This document shows, piece after piece, positions 38,525 to 47,642 of a DNA stretch of 62,805 nucleotides. This DNA is from Gammaproteobacteria bacterium (lineage in GTDB: Bacteria > Pseudomonadota > Gammaproteobacteria > Steroidobacterales > Steroidobacteraceae), in NCBI GenBank assembly GCA_003134045.1, contig PLAH01000152.1, positions 1 through 62,805 of the forward strand, read 5' to 3'. Each line of letters opens with the position of its first letter. Positions within the stretch are counted from its first letter, which is position 1. A program made the translations under genes and the position numbers. Under the pieces are notes generated by a model. It was not told the origin of the DNA. It saw only the letters and a program-made list of their open reading frames with translations, and made no database searches.

Positions 38525-39342
38525 CCACCGGCACCCGCAACGGCGCAGGTCGCGTCCAGCAACAATTCGCCGGTGGGCCCGGTACCGGTGAGCACGATGA
38601 AGCCTGGACCGCTCTTGAACTGCATGCCGGCCACCACCAAGGTGTAATCGCCCATGTGGTGGCGCACGTCGGGTTTCAGATTGGCGAGCATCTCGAAGGG
38701 GTTGGCACCCTCCAAGCCCTCGCCCACGATGCGCTGCGCCTGATACGTGGAGCCGGCCACCATCACCGGCGACCAGACATCGGAGACGCTTTCCGCCGCG
38801 GCGTGCAGCGAATCGGCAACGTCCTGCCGCAGGCACTCGATGTGGACGTGGAACTGATCCTGCGTCCTCGAGTGCGCGGTATTGATCGCAAGCCCCACCG
38901 CGGTTCTGGGTACGTCGTGGCCGACGAATTTGGCGATGAGATCCCGCGACCGCCAGGCTGCGGCGAAATAGTTGGGTGTGTCGGGATCGAGCAACTCGCT
39001 GCTCTCGACGCCGGCCATGGTCTGCGTGGGGATCAGCAGGTAGTGTGCGCCGCCTTTGCGATCGGCGAGCACGGCGTAGCCTGAGTTGTCGACCTGCGAA
39101 TCGGAGATATACACGCGCTCGCACGGGGCGGGGTCGTGCTTGTTGGTCCAATGCACGAGGCATTGGTCCTGCACGATGTGCCGCAGGGCGTCGCGGCCGC
39201 TGTTGATTTCCGGCGTATCGGTGGACGACCCGGCGTTCGCTTTGTTGGGCTGCGTGCCGCGGGGGAGTGCCGGTGCCGCGAAGGCTGCAACGAAGGCGGC
39301 GGCGATTCCGGCGAGGATCAGTGGACGTAGGGTCGAGTTCAC
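38521..39342 (-). CDS. cdh: CDP-diacylglycerol pyrophosphatase
   Basis: GTG 39342 stands after GGAGTCCC and starts a signal-anchor region of about 25 residues; 273 residues. The Cdh pattern is clear: ALRHIVQDQCLVHW near 50, HYLLIPTQTMAGVESSEL near 105, and the HIT-like motif HSRTQDQFHVHIECL near 160-175 with its active-site His pair. The enzyme splits CDP-diacylglycerol into CMP and phosphatidate at the inner membrane, balancing phospholipid synthesis. The NUDIX gene is coupled downstream. The divergent Fur-box-preceded peroxidase operon shares its upstream region. Confidence 0.9.
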   Translation of the reverse strand: MNSTLRPLILAGIAAAFVAAFAAPALPRGTQPNKANAGSSTDTPEINSGRDALRHIVQDQCLVHWTNKHDPAPCERVYISDSQVDNSGYAVLADRKGGAHYLLIPTQTMAGVESSELLDPDTPNYFAAAWRSRDLIAKFVGHDVPRTAVGLAINTAHSRTQDQFHVHIECLRQDVADSLHAAAESVSDVWSPVMVAGSTYQAQRIVGEGLEGANPFEMLANLKPDVRHHMGDYTLVVAGMQFKSGPGFIVLTGTGPTGELLLDATCAVAGAGG

Positions 39343-39444
39343 GGGACTCCGATTGAAGGTTGAGCCATGGGGATTCGCATCATTGCAAATCGGTGTTGCC
39401 GGTGCGTGGCATTTCGTCGGTTGCCGCAAGGCCTGGGCGTTCTT

Positions 39445-39463
39445 GCAAATGCGAATCATTATC
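39445..39463 (-). promoter_or_regulatory. Fur box upstream of the peroxidase-porin operon
   Basis: Minus strand GATAATGATTCGCATTTGC agrees with the Fur consensus GATAATGATAATCATTATC at 14 of 19 positions by hand count. It lies 70 bases before the peroxidase ATG and about 100 before the divergent Cdh start. Iron-dependent repression of either or both operons is predicted. Confidence 0.65.
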
Positions 39464-39533
39464 GATAGCATTCGTTTTCGTATCGAAGTGCGGGCAACAA
39501 CGCGGCTCGTACAGGACTCGTACAGGAAGGCGG

Positions 39534-41003
39534 ATGATCGCAAAGAAAATCGGCAGCGGGCTCAAGCGCGCAAGCGTGTGTTTGCTCGCGGCAGCCATCG
39601 CCGCGTGCGGCGGGAGCGGTACGGTCGCCACCCCGGCCGCTGCCCCCCCGTCGCTGGCTGCCGTGGCGGGCAAGGCACTGTTCTTCGATGCCAGCTTGTC
39701 GGCCTCGGGCCGCCAGTCCTGCGGCACCTGCCATGTCCCTACGCGCGCCTTCACGGGCGATCCGGCCACCGACCACGGGCTGCCGGTGCCGCTCGGCGGA
39801 CGCACCATGGACCAGACCGGGTTTCGCAATGCCCCCTCCCTGATGTACGCCTCGTTCACGCCGCCTTTCTCGCTCGACGGCGGCCCCGTCGGCGGCTTCT
39901 TTCGCGATGGGCGGGCCTCCTCGCTGGCGGCGCAGGCGCAGGCGCCGTTCGTTACGTCGTTCGAGATGGCGAATGCGGATGCCAGGGAGGTCGTTGGCCG
40001 GCTGCAGGACTCCCCGGCCACCCTGGCGGCGTTCGTCGCTGCCTACGGCAACGACGCTCTCAGCGATCCGCAGACCGCGCTGAACGACATGGGCTTGGCG
40101 ATTGCCGCGTACGAAACCCAAGATGACGAGTTTCATCCGTTCAGCAGCAAATTCGACTATTACCTGCAGGGCCACGCGCAGCTCACGCCGCAGGAACAAA
40201 ACGGGTTGGCGCTCTACAACAATCCGGGCAAGGGCAACTGCACGGCGTGTCATCCGAGCCAGCGCCAGAGCTTCAGCGACCACGCGCTGTTCACCGACTT
40301 CTCCTTCGATAACATCGGCGTTCCGCGCAATTGGGCGATTCCCGCGAACAATGCGGAAGCGGTGAGCCCGATCGACGGTGCGCCGTTGTCGATCGCGCTG
40401 TTGCCGGTGGATGTGCCGAGCGACGCCGAATATGCCTACTACGACCTGGGTCTGTGCGGGCCCTTCGTACCGGCGGTGGGCGACGCCAACGCGCGGCCCA
40501 ATCTCGCGGCCACCACGTCGCTATGCGGCGTGTTCAAAGTGCCCACCTTGCGCAACATTGCCGTGACCACGCCGTATTTTCACAACGGCGTGTTCAGCGG
40601 CCTGCACCAGGTGGTCGAGTGGTACGTCACCCGCGACGTCAACGACAACACGGGAAACAATCCCAATCCGGTTGCCGCCGGTCCCGGGGGCAATCCGTAC
40701 ATGCCCGGCGGTACCTTCTACACGGCGGCGGACGGCACGCCGGACCTGTACGAATACAACGACCTGCCGGTGAAATACGACGCCAACGTCAACATCGTCG
40801 AGGTGCCGTACACGCCGCCCACGTTCGGCGGCGGTCAGGCACCGACGCTGAATGCGGCCGAGATCGACGATCTCGTCGCCTTCCTATGCACCCTGACCGA
40901 TGGCTACGACCCGAAGAATCCCTCCGCTTACGTCATTCCGGCGCAATGCCAGCCCACTGCCGCCGCTACCGCAGCGGCGCTCAAACAAGGAACCGCACCA
41001 TGA
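39534..41003 (+). CDS. Di-haem cytochrome c peroxidase (MauG/CcpA class) lipoprotein
   Basis: ATG 39534 follows AGGAAGG; 489 residues. The signal sequence ends with lipobox IAACG, so this is a periplasmic lipoprotein. Two c-type haem motifs, CGTCH (near 63) and CTACH (near 238), are 175 residues apart, as in di-haem peroxidases and MauG-type enzymes. TLRNIAVTTPYFHNG near 345 is the conserved distal region. Such enzymes reduce H2O2 or oxidise protein or peptide substrates. A Fur box in front suggests a role under iron limitation. The porin gene is coupled by ATGA. Which of CcpA-, MauG- or MbnH-like function applies cannot be told from sequence here. Confidence 0.9.
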   Translation: MIAKKIGSGLKRASVCLLAAAIAACGGSGTVATPAAAPPSLAAVAGKALFFDASLSASGRQSCGTCHVPTRAFTGDPATDHGLPVPLGGRTMDQTGFRNAPSLMYASFTPPFSLDGGPVGGFFRDGRASSLAAQAQAPFVTSFEMANADAREVVGRLQDSPATLAAFVAAYGNDALSDPQTALNDMGLAIAAYETQDDEFHPFSSKFDYYLQGHAQLTPQEQNGLALYNNPGKGNCTACHPSQRQSFSDHALFTDFSFDNIGVPRNWAIPANNAEAVSPIDGAPLSIALLPVDVPSDAEYAYYDLGLCGPFVPAVGDANARPNLAATTSLCGVFKVPTLRNIAVTTPYFHNGVFSGLHQVVEWYVTRDVNDNTGNNPNPVAAGPGGNPYMPGGTFYTAADGTPDLYEYNDLPVKYDANVNIVEVPYTPPTFGGGQAPTLNAAEIDDLVAFLCTLTDGYDPKNPSAYVIPAQCQPTAAATAAALKQGTAP

Positions 41004-42535
41004 TCCTCGACACCACCGCTCGAACATCCGGCACCCCAAGAAGCCCGTGCGCGGCAGTGCTGATGGCCACTGCCTTGCTGGCGGCGGCCACCGCCTCGGC
41101 CGCGGATACGCCGGCGAAGAGTTCCGAGCAGCAGCAAATCGACTCGCTGCAGCAGCAGCTGCAGGCCGTACAGGCGCAGATGAAGCAGCTGGCCGAGCAG
41201 AATCAGGCGTTGCTGCAGATGCTGAAGCCGCAAGTCGCGGCATCGCCGGCCGCCCCCGGCAGCGCGGCGCCGCCGGGCAATGCGGCAGCGGCCGGTGGCC
41301 TCACGCCTCCCGGCAACCTGGCACCGCCCGCCGCCGCCTCAGTCGGCGCGGCCCCGGCCGCGAACGGCACGCCGGTGAGCGGCGGCGCCGGCTTCTCCAA
41401 CGTAAAACTGTGGGGATACGGCGAGGTCTATTACACGCGCCCATCCCGCGTGCCCAGCCGGGCGGAGGCGGATCTGGCGCGTGCGGTGTTCGGCATCGGC
41501 TATTCGTTCGATTCGAAGACCGAATTCAATTCGGAATTCGAAGTCGAACACGCGGTCTCCTCCGCCAGCGATGTGGGTGAATTCGAGGTCGAGCAATTCT
41601 ACGTCGACCGCCAATTGGCCGATCCGGTCACCGTGCGTGCGGGGTTGTTCCTGATGCCGTTCGGCTTGCTGAACGAGCACCATGAACCCACGAACTTCTA
41701 CGGCGTGCAACGCAACTTCGTCGAGACGCTCATCATTCCGAGCACGTGGCGCGAGGGGGGCTTCAACTTGCACGGCGATACGCCCTTAGGCTTGAGCTGG
41801 AACGCGGGATTGATCACGGGCTTCGATCTGTCGAAGTGGGATTACGCACCGGAGTTTCCGCAGTACACCACGGCACTCGATCTCGAGGACAAGGATGTGG
41901 CGCCTCTGCAATCCACGCACCAGGAACTCGCGCTCGCCAATGCTCACAACCTGAGCCAATACATCGCGCTGGGATATTACGGCGTGCCCGGGCTCACCGT
42001 CGGCGGGGCCATCTTCACCGGCAACGCCGTCAAAGTGCCGGCTCCGCCGAATGCACCGATTCTGGGCGATCAGCGCGTGACTTTGTGGGAAGGGCACGTA
42101 CGCTGGACTCCCGGCAAATTCGACCTCTCCGCGCTCTATGCGCACGGCTCGATCAGCAATCTGGGTGTGGCCAACGCCTCGAATCCGGGTTCGCCGAACC
42201 CGATACCGTCCGATTTCTACGGCTATTTCCTGCAGGCGGCGTATGGGGTGTGGGAGCACGGCGACTACCGGCTGGCACCGTTCGTTCGCTGGGAGCGTTA
42301 TGACATGGGATCCCGGTACGCGGGCACCACGGGTCCGGCGGTGCCCGCCGGGCTGCTGCCGCTGTCCGGCACACCGGGAGACTATGGATATTGGCCGCAG
42401 AACCACGACCGGGTGTCGACGGTCGGTGCGAATTTCTACACGACGCCGCACGTGGTGCTCAAAGCGGACTATCAATGGTTCCATGTCAACAGCGACTTCA
42501 ATCGCTTCGACTTGGGGCTGGGCTTGAATTTCTAG
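41000..42535 (+). CDS. Outer-membrane porin with N-terminal coiled coil
   Basis: ATG 41000 overlaps the peroxidase stop; 511 residues. A signal peptide (to about 36, ATASA cleavage region) is followed by a Gln-rich coiled coil (about 43-75), an Ala/Pro/Gly-rich linker (80-130) and a beta-barrel starting with KLWGYGEVYY and ending with the terminal Phe required by the Bam machinery (LGLNF). Coiled-coil N-termini of this kind organise trimeric porins of the OprP/OprO or related groups. The substrate is unknown. Fur-box regulation with the peroxidase suggests uptake of an iron-linked or oxidised compound. Confidence 0.88.
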   Translation: MILDTTARTSGTPRSPCAAVLMATALLAAATASAADTPAKSSEQQQIDSLQQQLQAVQAQMKQLAEQNQALLQMLKPQVAASPAAPGSAAPPGNAAAAGGLTPPGNLAPPAAASVGAAPAANGTPVSGGAGFSNVKLWGYGEVYYTRPSRVPSRAEADLARAVFGIGYSFDSKTEFNSEFEVEHAVSSASDVGEFEVEQFYVDRQLADPVTVRAGLFLMPFGLLNEHHEPTNFYGVQRNFVETLIIPSTWREGGFNLHGDTPLGLSWNAGLITGFDLSKWDYAPEFPQYTTALDLEDKDVAPLQSTHQELALANAHNLSQYIALGYYGVPGLTVGGAIFTGNAVKVPAPPNAPILGDQRVTLWEGHVRWTPGKFDLSALYAHGSISNLGVANASNPGSPNPIPSDFYGYFLQAAYGVWEHGDYRLAPFVRWERYDMGSRYAGTTGPAVPAGLLPLSGTPGDYGYWPQNHDRVSTVGANFYTTPHVVLKADYQWFHVNSDFNRFDLGLGLNF

Positions 42536-42541
42536 AATTTC

Positions 42542-42574
42542 CGCGGGCATGCCGGCCACGCATACCCGCGTTTT
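42542..42574 (+). terminator. Intrinsic terminator after the porin gene
   Basis: CGCGGGCATGC and GCATACCCGCG form an 11-bp stem with one mismatch, closing a 7-base loop and followed by TTTT. It ends the peroxidase-porin operon. Confidence 0.65.
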
Positions 42575-42631
42575 CGTGGCGGATCGGGTCTTCGGCTATT
42601 TGGCGCGCGATCGCATACTATAGGGGGCTTC

Positions 42632-44464
42632 ATGCCTACCGTACGCCTCGATAAAGTCTCCTTGAGCTTCGGTCTCAAGCCCCTGTTGGACAACGCCGCT
42701 CTGCAGATACGCAGGGGCGAGCGCGTCTGTCTGCTCGGCCGCAACGGCGAGGGCAAGTCCTCGCTCATGCAGCTCATCACCCGGGGCGTCGTTCCCGACA
42801 GCGGCGAGGTGTGGGTGCGCCCGGGCGCGAAGGTGGCCACTCTCGCCCAGGAAGTCTCTCCCGCCAGCGATCAGACCGTTCTCGACGTCATCATGGGCGG
42901 CGCGCATCGGGCGGGCGCGGACGGCGACTGGGAAGTGGAGCTCCAGGTAGACCAGGTCATCTCCCGCCTGGAACTCGATCGCGATGCGCCCATGAGCGCG
43001 TTGTCGGGCGGCTGGCGCCGCCGCGTGATGCTGGGGCGCGCACTGGTCTCGGCGCCGGACTTGCTGTTGCTCGACGAACCCACCAATCATCTCGATATCG
43101 AGGCCATCACCTGGCTCGAGGATATGATGCTCGATTTCGACGGCGCGTTGCTGTTCATCAGCCACGACCGGGCGTTCGTGCGCCGCCTCGCCACGCGGAT
43201 CGTCGAACTCGACCGCGGACAGCTGCGCGCGTGGCCCGGTACTTACGACAATTACGTGGAGCTGAAGCGTGCCGCGCTCGAGGACGAAGCCAAGCACGCG
43301 GCGTTGTTCGATAAGAAGCTGGCTCAGGAAGAGGTTTGGATACGCCAGGGCGTGCAGGCACGCCGCACGCGCAACGAGGGCCGGGTGCGGGCCTTGAAAG
43401 AGCTGCGGCTGCAGCGCAGCGAACGGCGCGAGCGCATCGGCCAGGTCGACGTGCGCGTGCAGGAAGCGGGCGCTTCGGGCAAGCTGGTCTTCGAAGCGAA
43501 GAATGTCACGCAGACCTTCGGCGACCGCACGGTCATCGCCGATTTTTCCGCGCGCATCATGCGCGGCGATCGGATCGGCATCATCGGACCGAATGGCTGC
43601 GGCAAGTCCACGCTCATCAAGCTCTTGATGGGCGAGATGGAGCCGACCGCGGGATCGATTCGCCGCGGCACGTCCCTGCAGGCGGCTTATTTCGATCAGC
43701 AGCGCGAGCAGTTGGATCCGTCAGCGTCCATCATGGACAACGTCACCGGGGGCAGCGGCGAGACCATCGTCATCGACGGTCAGCCGCGCCACGTGTCGAG
43801 CTATCTGCGGGATTTCTTGTTTCCGCCGGAGCGCTTGCACGCGCCCGTGAGCATGCTGTCGGGCGGCGAGCGCAATCGACTGCTGCTGGCGCGCCTGTTC
43901 GCCAAGCCCAGCAATCTGCTGGTCATGGACGAGCCCACCAACGATCTGGACGCCGAGACCTTGGACCTGCTCGAAGAGATGGTCGCGAATTACGCCGGTA
44001 CGTTGCTGCTGGTCAGTCACGACCGCGCCTTTCTCGACAACGTGGTCACCAGCACCTTGGTTTTCGAAGGCGAGGGCCGCGTCAATGAATACGTGGGCGG
44101 CTACAGCGATTGGCTACGGCAGCGTCGAGTGGCGAGGGCCCCTGCCTCGGCGGCGCGAACGGCCGAGCCACGAATGGCGTCGGCGGCGGGGCCTGCCACG
44201 GCCGCACCGTCATCCGCCAGACCGCCCGCCAAGCCGCGCAAGCTGTCTTACAAGGAGCAGCGAGAACTCGAGACCAGCCTCGGCACGATTCAGCGCCTCG
44301 AGGTCGAGCAGGCTGAGCTGGGGGCTGTCATTGCGGACCCCGAGCTATTCCGGCGCAGCCCGGCCGAGGCGGCTGCGGCCGTGCAGCGATTGCAGTCGGT
44401 GGTCTCGGAACTCGAGACCGCATTGGTGCGCTGGGAAACGCTGGAAGCGGCGGCCCCGACCTAG
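42632..44464 (+). CDS. uup: ABC-F ATPase Uup
   Basis: A 610-residue soluble protein with two ABC ATPase halves and no membrane segment. The first half has Walker A GRNGEGKSS and signature LSGGWRRRVMLGRAL, Walker B LLLDEPTNHLD; the second has GPNGCGKST, MLSGGERNRLLLARL and LVMDEPTNDLD. The C-terminal 80 residues form a coiled coil (KLSYKEQRELETSLGTI) that identifies Uup within the family. ABC-F proteins act on the ribosome; Uup also affects DNA transactions such as transposon precise excision. It follows the porin terminator and is likely read alone. Confidence 0.92.
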   Translation: MPTVRLDKVSLSFGLKPLLDNAALQIRRGERVCLLGRNGEGKSSLMQLITRGVVPDSGEVWVRPGAKVATLAQEVSPASDQTVLDVIMGGAHRAGADGDWEVELQVDQVISRLELDRDAPMSALSGGWRRRVMLGRALVSAPDLLLLDEPTNHLDIEAITWLEDMMLDFDGALLFISHDRAFVRRLATRIVELDRGQLRAWPGTYDNYVELKRAALEDEAKHAALFDKKLAQEEVWIRQGVQARRTRNEGRVRALKELRLQRSERRERIGQVDVRVQEAGASGKLVFEAKNVTQTFGDRTVIADFSARIMRGDRIGIIGPNGCGKSTLIKLLMGEMEPTAGSIRRGTSLQAAYFDQQREQLDPSASIMDNVTGGSGETIVIDGQPRHVSSYLRDFLFPPERLHAPVSMLSGGERNRLLLARLFAKPSNLLVMDEPTNDLDAETLDLLEEMVANYAGTLLLVSHDRAFLDNVVTSTLVFEGEGRVNEYVGGYSDWLRQRRVARAPASAARTAEPRMASAAGPATAAPSSARPPAKPRKLSYKEQRELETSLGTIQRLEVEQAELGAVIADPELFRRSPAEAAAAVQRLQSVVSELETALVRWETLEAAAPT

Positions 44465-44479
44465 CGGCGGCCCTGAACC

Positions 44480-44878
44480 CTAGCGGCGGGGTCGGCCGCG
44501 GCCCAACAGGTCGCTCGGATCGGGTAAACCGCCGCCGGCGCCGTCGGGAATGACCAGGGAGGAGGCCTGCTCGCGGCGCATTTCCTGAAGTTCGCGCATG
44601 GTCTGTTGCACGGCCTGTTCGGCGGCTTCGCCAAATTTCGCGATCGCGCCGTCGAGGGTCGAGGAGTCCAGTTCGAAGCTGATGGGCACCGCGCCCATCG
44701 GGGTCATGACCTGGGCCTGCCCCACGAATATCACGGCACGCGCCGGGTCCGGCAATCCAGTCCCTGTCACCGGCGTCAAGCGGCGGATGGTACCCACCCG
44801 TCGGTCGGTGAAGGTTTCCTCGAGGTAGATCTGTGTCGAGTCCATCGTTGCCTGGCGGCCATCAGTGGCGGAACTCAT
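44480..44878 (-). CDS. Conserved hypothetical cytoplasmic protein
   Basis: 132 residues from ATG 44878 behind AAGGG; ATG 44845 is an alternative. The product begins after a short lead with IYLEETFTDRRVGTIRRLTP, contains a beta-rich segment (VGQAQVMTPMGAVPISFELD), a helix QAVQQTMRELQEMRREQASS, and a Gly/Pro-rich tail. It resembles small conserved proteins of gammaproteobacterial genomes seen near core genes, recognised from memory without a named domain. It converges with uup. Confidence 0.7.
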   Translation of the reverse strand: MSSATDGRQATMDSTQIYLEETFTDRRVGTIRRLTPVTGTGLPDPARAVIFVGQAQVMTPMGAVPISFELDSSTLDGAIAKFGEAAEQAVQQTMRELQEMRREQASSLVIPDGAGGGLPDPSDLLGRGRPRR

Positions 44879-44996
44879 GCGTGCGTTACCCTTTAATGAA
44901 CAACTCCGAGCATCTTAACCAACCCGAGCGTTTTCCGACAGGAAGTGGCGGCGGCGGCCGCACCCGTCCCGCGGACGCCCTGCTACGATAGGCAGC

Positions 44997-47561
44997 TTGA
45001 CAGTTCCACACACAATTCGCAGGGTTCCGGCCTGGACGACCCTCCTCGGGATCGCTCTTTTTGGGCTGGCGCTGTTCTGGCTGCACCACGTCATTGCGCA
45101 ATACCGCTGGCAGGACATTCTGGCGCACGTCCACGCCATTCCGTCGGCAAGATTGCTGGGGGCCGTGGTGCTGGCGTTCTGCGGCTACGGCTGCCTGACC
45201 CTGTACGACGCGCTGGGCCTGCGGTTCGCCGGTGCGAAGGTGCCCTATCCCCGGCTCGCGCTCATCTCGTTCATGGGCTTTGCGATCGGCCACAACGTCG
45301 GGCTGAACACGGTGAGCGGGGGCGCGATTCGTTATCGGGCTTATTCGCCGCTGGGTCTCACGGCGAAGCAGATCGGCACGGTCATCGCCTTCGGCACCTT
45401 GACGTTCGTGCTCGGCGCCGCGGTGCTGCTCGGATTCTCGCTGCTGTCGCAGGCCGGCCTATCGGGCTCGGTGCTGCACGTCCATCCGGCTCTGGTCGTG
45501 CTGGCGGGCTGCGTTCTGCTGGGCGCCGTCGGCGCCTATCTGTGGCTCGCGTGTTCGCGCCATGAATCCCTGCGCTACCGCAGGATCGTCATTCCGGTGC
45601 CGAGCGCGCGCATCGCGTTCGCCCAGATCGCGGTGGCCTGCACCGATCTCTTGTGCGCCGCCGGCGTGCTCTACGTATTGCTGCCGCCGCAGGCGGCAAT
45701 CGGTTTCGCCGCCTTCGCGGGACTCTATCTCATCGCGATCACGGCCGGAGTCATCAGCAACGTGCCGGGCGGGGTGGGGGTGTTCGAGTCGGTATTGCTG
45801 TTGATGTTCCGCTCCGTGCCGCCGGATCTGTTGCTGGGGGCGTTGCTCGCCTATCGCATCATTTATTACTTCGCGCCCTTTGCGGTGGCGCTCGCGTTGC
45901 TGGGCGGGCATGAGGTCTGGGTGCATCGCGGCCCGATGGTACGCCTGGCTCGGTTGGGGCGAACCTGGCTCTCCGCGGTGACGCCGCAGGCGAGCGCCAT
46001 CGCCGTGTTCGGAGCGGGAGCGGTGCTGCTGTTTTCCGGTTCGACCCCGGGTATCGGCAACCGCTTGGACTGGATGCGGCGTTTCGTACCGCTGCCCATA
46101 CTCGAACTGTCGCACTTGCTCGGCAGCGCCGTGGGCATCGGTTTGCTGGTGCTCGCGAACGGTCTGTATCGGCGCCTCGACGCGGCCTGGTGGCTCACCA
46201 TCTGGCTGCTGTGTGCGGGCGTGCTGCTGTCGCTGCTCAAGGGTTTCGACTACGAAGAAGCCGTCATCTTGACCGCGGTCATCGTGCTGCTGGTGTCGGC
46301 GCGCGCGCGGTTTCGCCGCCGCGCCTCGCTGATCGAGCAGCGCTTCTCGGGACCTTGGATCGTCGCGGTGCTGCTGGTGCTCGGCACCGCCGTCTGGCTG
46401 GTGCTGTTCGCCTACCGCCACGTTCCGTACGAGAAGGATCTGTGGTGGCAATTCGAGTTCGACGCATCGGCACCGCGCAGCTTGCGCGCCCTGGTGGTCG
46501 CCGCCGTGGTTGCCGCGGCCTATGCGCTGTGGCGCTTGTTGCGCCCCTCGAAGCCGCCGATTTCCAATCCGGGCAAGGACGACTTGGAGCAGGCCGAGGT
46601 GTTGATTGCGAACGGCCACGACTCGAATGCGAATCTGGCCCTTCTCGGCGACAAGCATCTGATGTTCAACGACGATCGAACCGCATTCATCATGTATCAG
46701 GCATCGGGCAGCAGCTGGGTGTGCATGGGCGATCCGGTGGGGCCCGCCGTGCTGTGCGAGCCCTTGGCCTGGGATTTTCTGGAGGCCTGCGACGGCATGG
46801 CCGTGTCGCCGGTGTTCTACCAGGTGGCGCCGGACAATTTATCCCTGTACATCGACTTGGGATTGACCTTGAGCAAGCTCGGCGAGGAGGCGCGCGTGCC
46901 GCTGCGCGCCTTTTCTCTCGAGGGCGCGGGACGTGCGGATCTGCGCCAGATGCATCGGCGGGCCGCCCGCGACGGTGCCGTGTTCGAGGTGGTGCCGCGC
47001 GAGAACGTGCCGGCAATCCTGCCGCAATTGCGCGCCGTGTCGGATTCCTGGCTGAAGGAGAAGCAGGCGGGTGAGAAGCGTTTTTCCCTGGGGTATTTCG
47101 ACGAGCGCTACTTGTCGCACTTCGATTGCGCCGTCGTGCGCCGCGAGGGCGTCATCGTCGCCTTCGCCAATCTCTGGCGCGCCGGCGTCGACATGGAACT
47201 TTCCGTCGACTTGATGCGTTACAGCGACGCGGCTCCCAAGGGAGTCATCGATTTTCTGCTGGTGGAGAGCATTCTCTTTGGCCAGGGGCAAAAGTATCAG
47301 TGGTTCAGTCTCGGCATGGCGCCGCTTTCCGGCTTGGAGGAGCACGCGCTGGCGCCGACCTGGCACAAGCTGGGCCGCATGGTGCAGCGCTATGGCGAAA
47401 CGTTCTATCACTTCGAGGGTCTGCGTAAGTACAAGGAGAAGTTTTTGCCCGTTTGGCGGCCTCGATACCTCGCCGCGTCGGGAAAATTTGGCGTCGCGGG
47501 GGCGCTTCTCGATGTGACGTCGCTGATTTCCGGCGGTGTCGGCAAGGCATTGAAGAAGTAG
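44997..47561 (+). CDS. mprF: Lysylphosphatidylglycerol synthase/flippase MprF
   Basis: TTG 44997 starts an 854-residue protein. The N-terminal part (about 1-520) is a polytopic membrane flippase with 13-14 helices, containing FMGFAIGHNVGLNTVSGGAIRYR and VISNVPGGVGVFE (near 245), both hallmarks of the UPF0104/MprF flippase. The C-terminal cytoplasmic part (about 525-840) is the aminoacyl-transferase (DUF2156) domain with an ending GLRKYKEKFLPVW. It adds Lys (or Ala) from aminoacyl-tRNA to phosphatidylglycerol and flips it, giving resistance to cationic peptides and acid. No esterase or regulator stands beside it. Confidence 0.93.
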   Translation: MTVPHTIRRVPAWTTLLGIALFGLALFWLHHVIAQYRWQDILAHVHAIPSARLLGAVVLAFCGYGCLTLYDALGLRFAGAKVPYPRLALISFMGFAIGHNVGLNTVSGGAIRYRAYSPLGLTAKQIGTVIAFGTLTFVLGAAVLLGFSLLSQAGLSGSVLHVHPALVVLAGCVLLGAVGAYLWLACSRHESLRYRRIVIPVPSARIAFAQIAVACTDLLCAAGVLYVLLPPQAAIGFAAFAGLYLIAITAGVISNVPGGVGVFESVLLLMFRSVPPDLLLGALLAYRIIYYFAPFAVALALLGGHEVWVHRGPMVRLARLGRTWLSAVTPQASAIAVFGAGAVLLFSGSTPGIGNRLDWMRRFVPLPILELSHLLGSAVGIGLLVLANGLYRRLDAAWWLTIWLLCAGVLLSLLKGFDYEEAVILTAVIVLLVSARARFRRRASLIEQRFSGPWIVAVLLVLGTAVWLVLFAYRHVPYEKDLWWQFEFDASAPRSLRALVVAAVVAAAYALWRLLRPSKPPISNPGKDDLEQAEVLIANGHDSNANLALLGDKHLMFNDDRTAFIMYQASGSSWVCMGDPVGPAVLCEPLAWDFLEACDGMAVSPVFYQVAPDNLSLYIDLGLTLSKLGEEARVPLRAFSLEGAGRADLRQMHRRAARDGAVFEVVPRENVPAILPQLRAVSDSWLKEKQAGEKRFSLGYFDERYLSHFDCAVVRREGVIVAFANLWRAGVDMELSVDLMRYSDAAPKGVIDFLLVESILFGQGQKYQWFSLGMAPLSGLEEHALAPTWHKLGRMVQRYGETFYHFEGLRKYKEKFLPVWRPRYLAASGKFGVAGALLDVTSLISGGVGKALKK

Positions 47562-47642
47562 GGGTACAGCGGGCCTATGCCCGGCCTTCCCGGAGCTTAG
47601 GGGCGGGAATGGCGCGTCTCGCGCCGCCGAGCGCGTGCCGCC

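Noticed and set aside
40331..40999. N-terminal extension of the porin frame
   Set aside because: Lies inside the peroxidase gene in another frame; the real start with a signal peptide is ATG 41000.
45459..46658. 399-codon minus-strand frame
   Set aside because: Antisense to mprF; Gln/Arg/His-rich low-complexity product.
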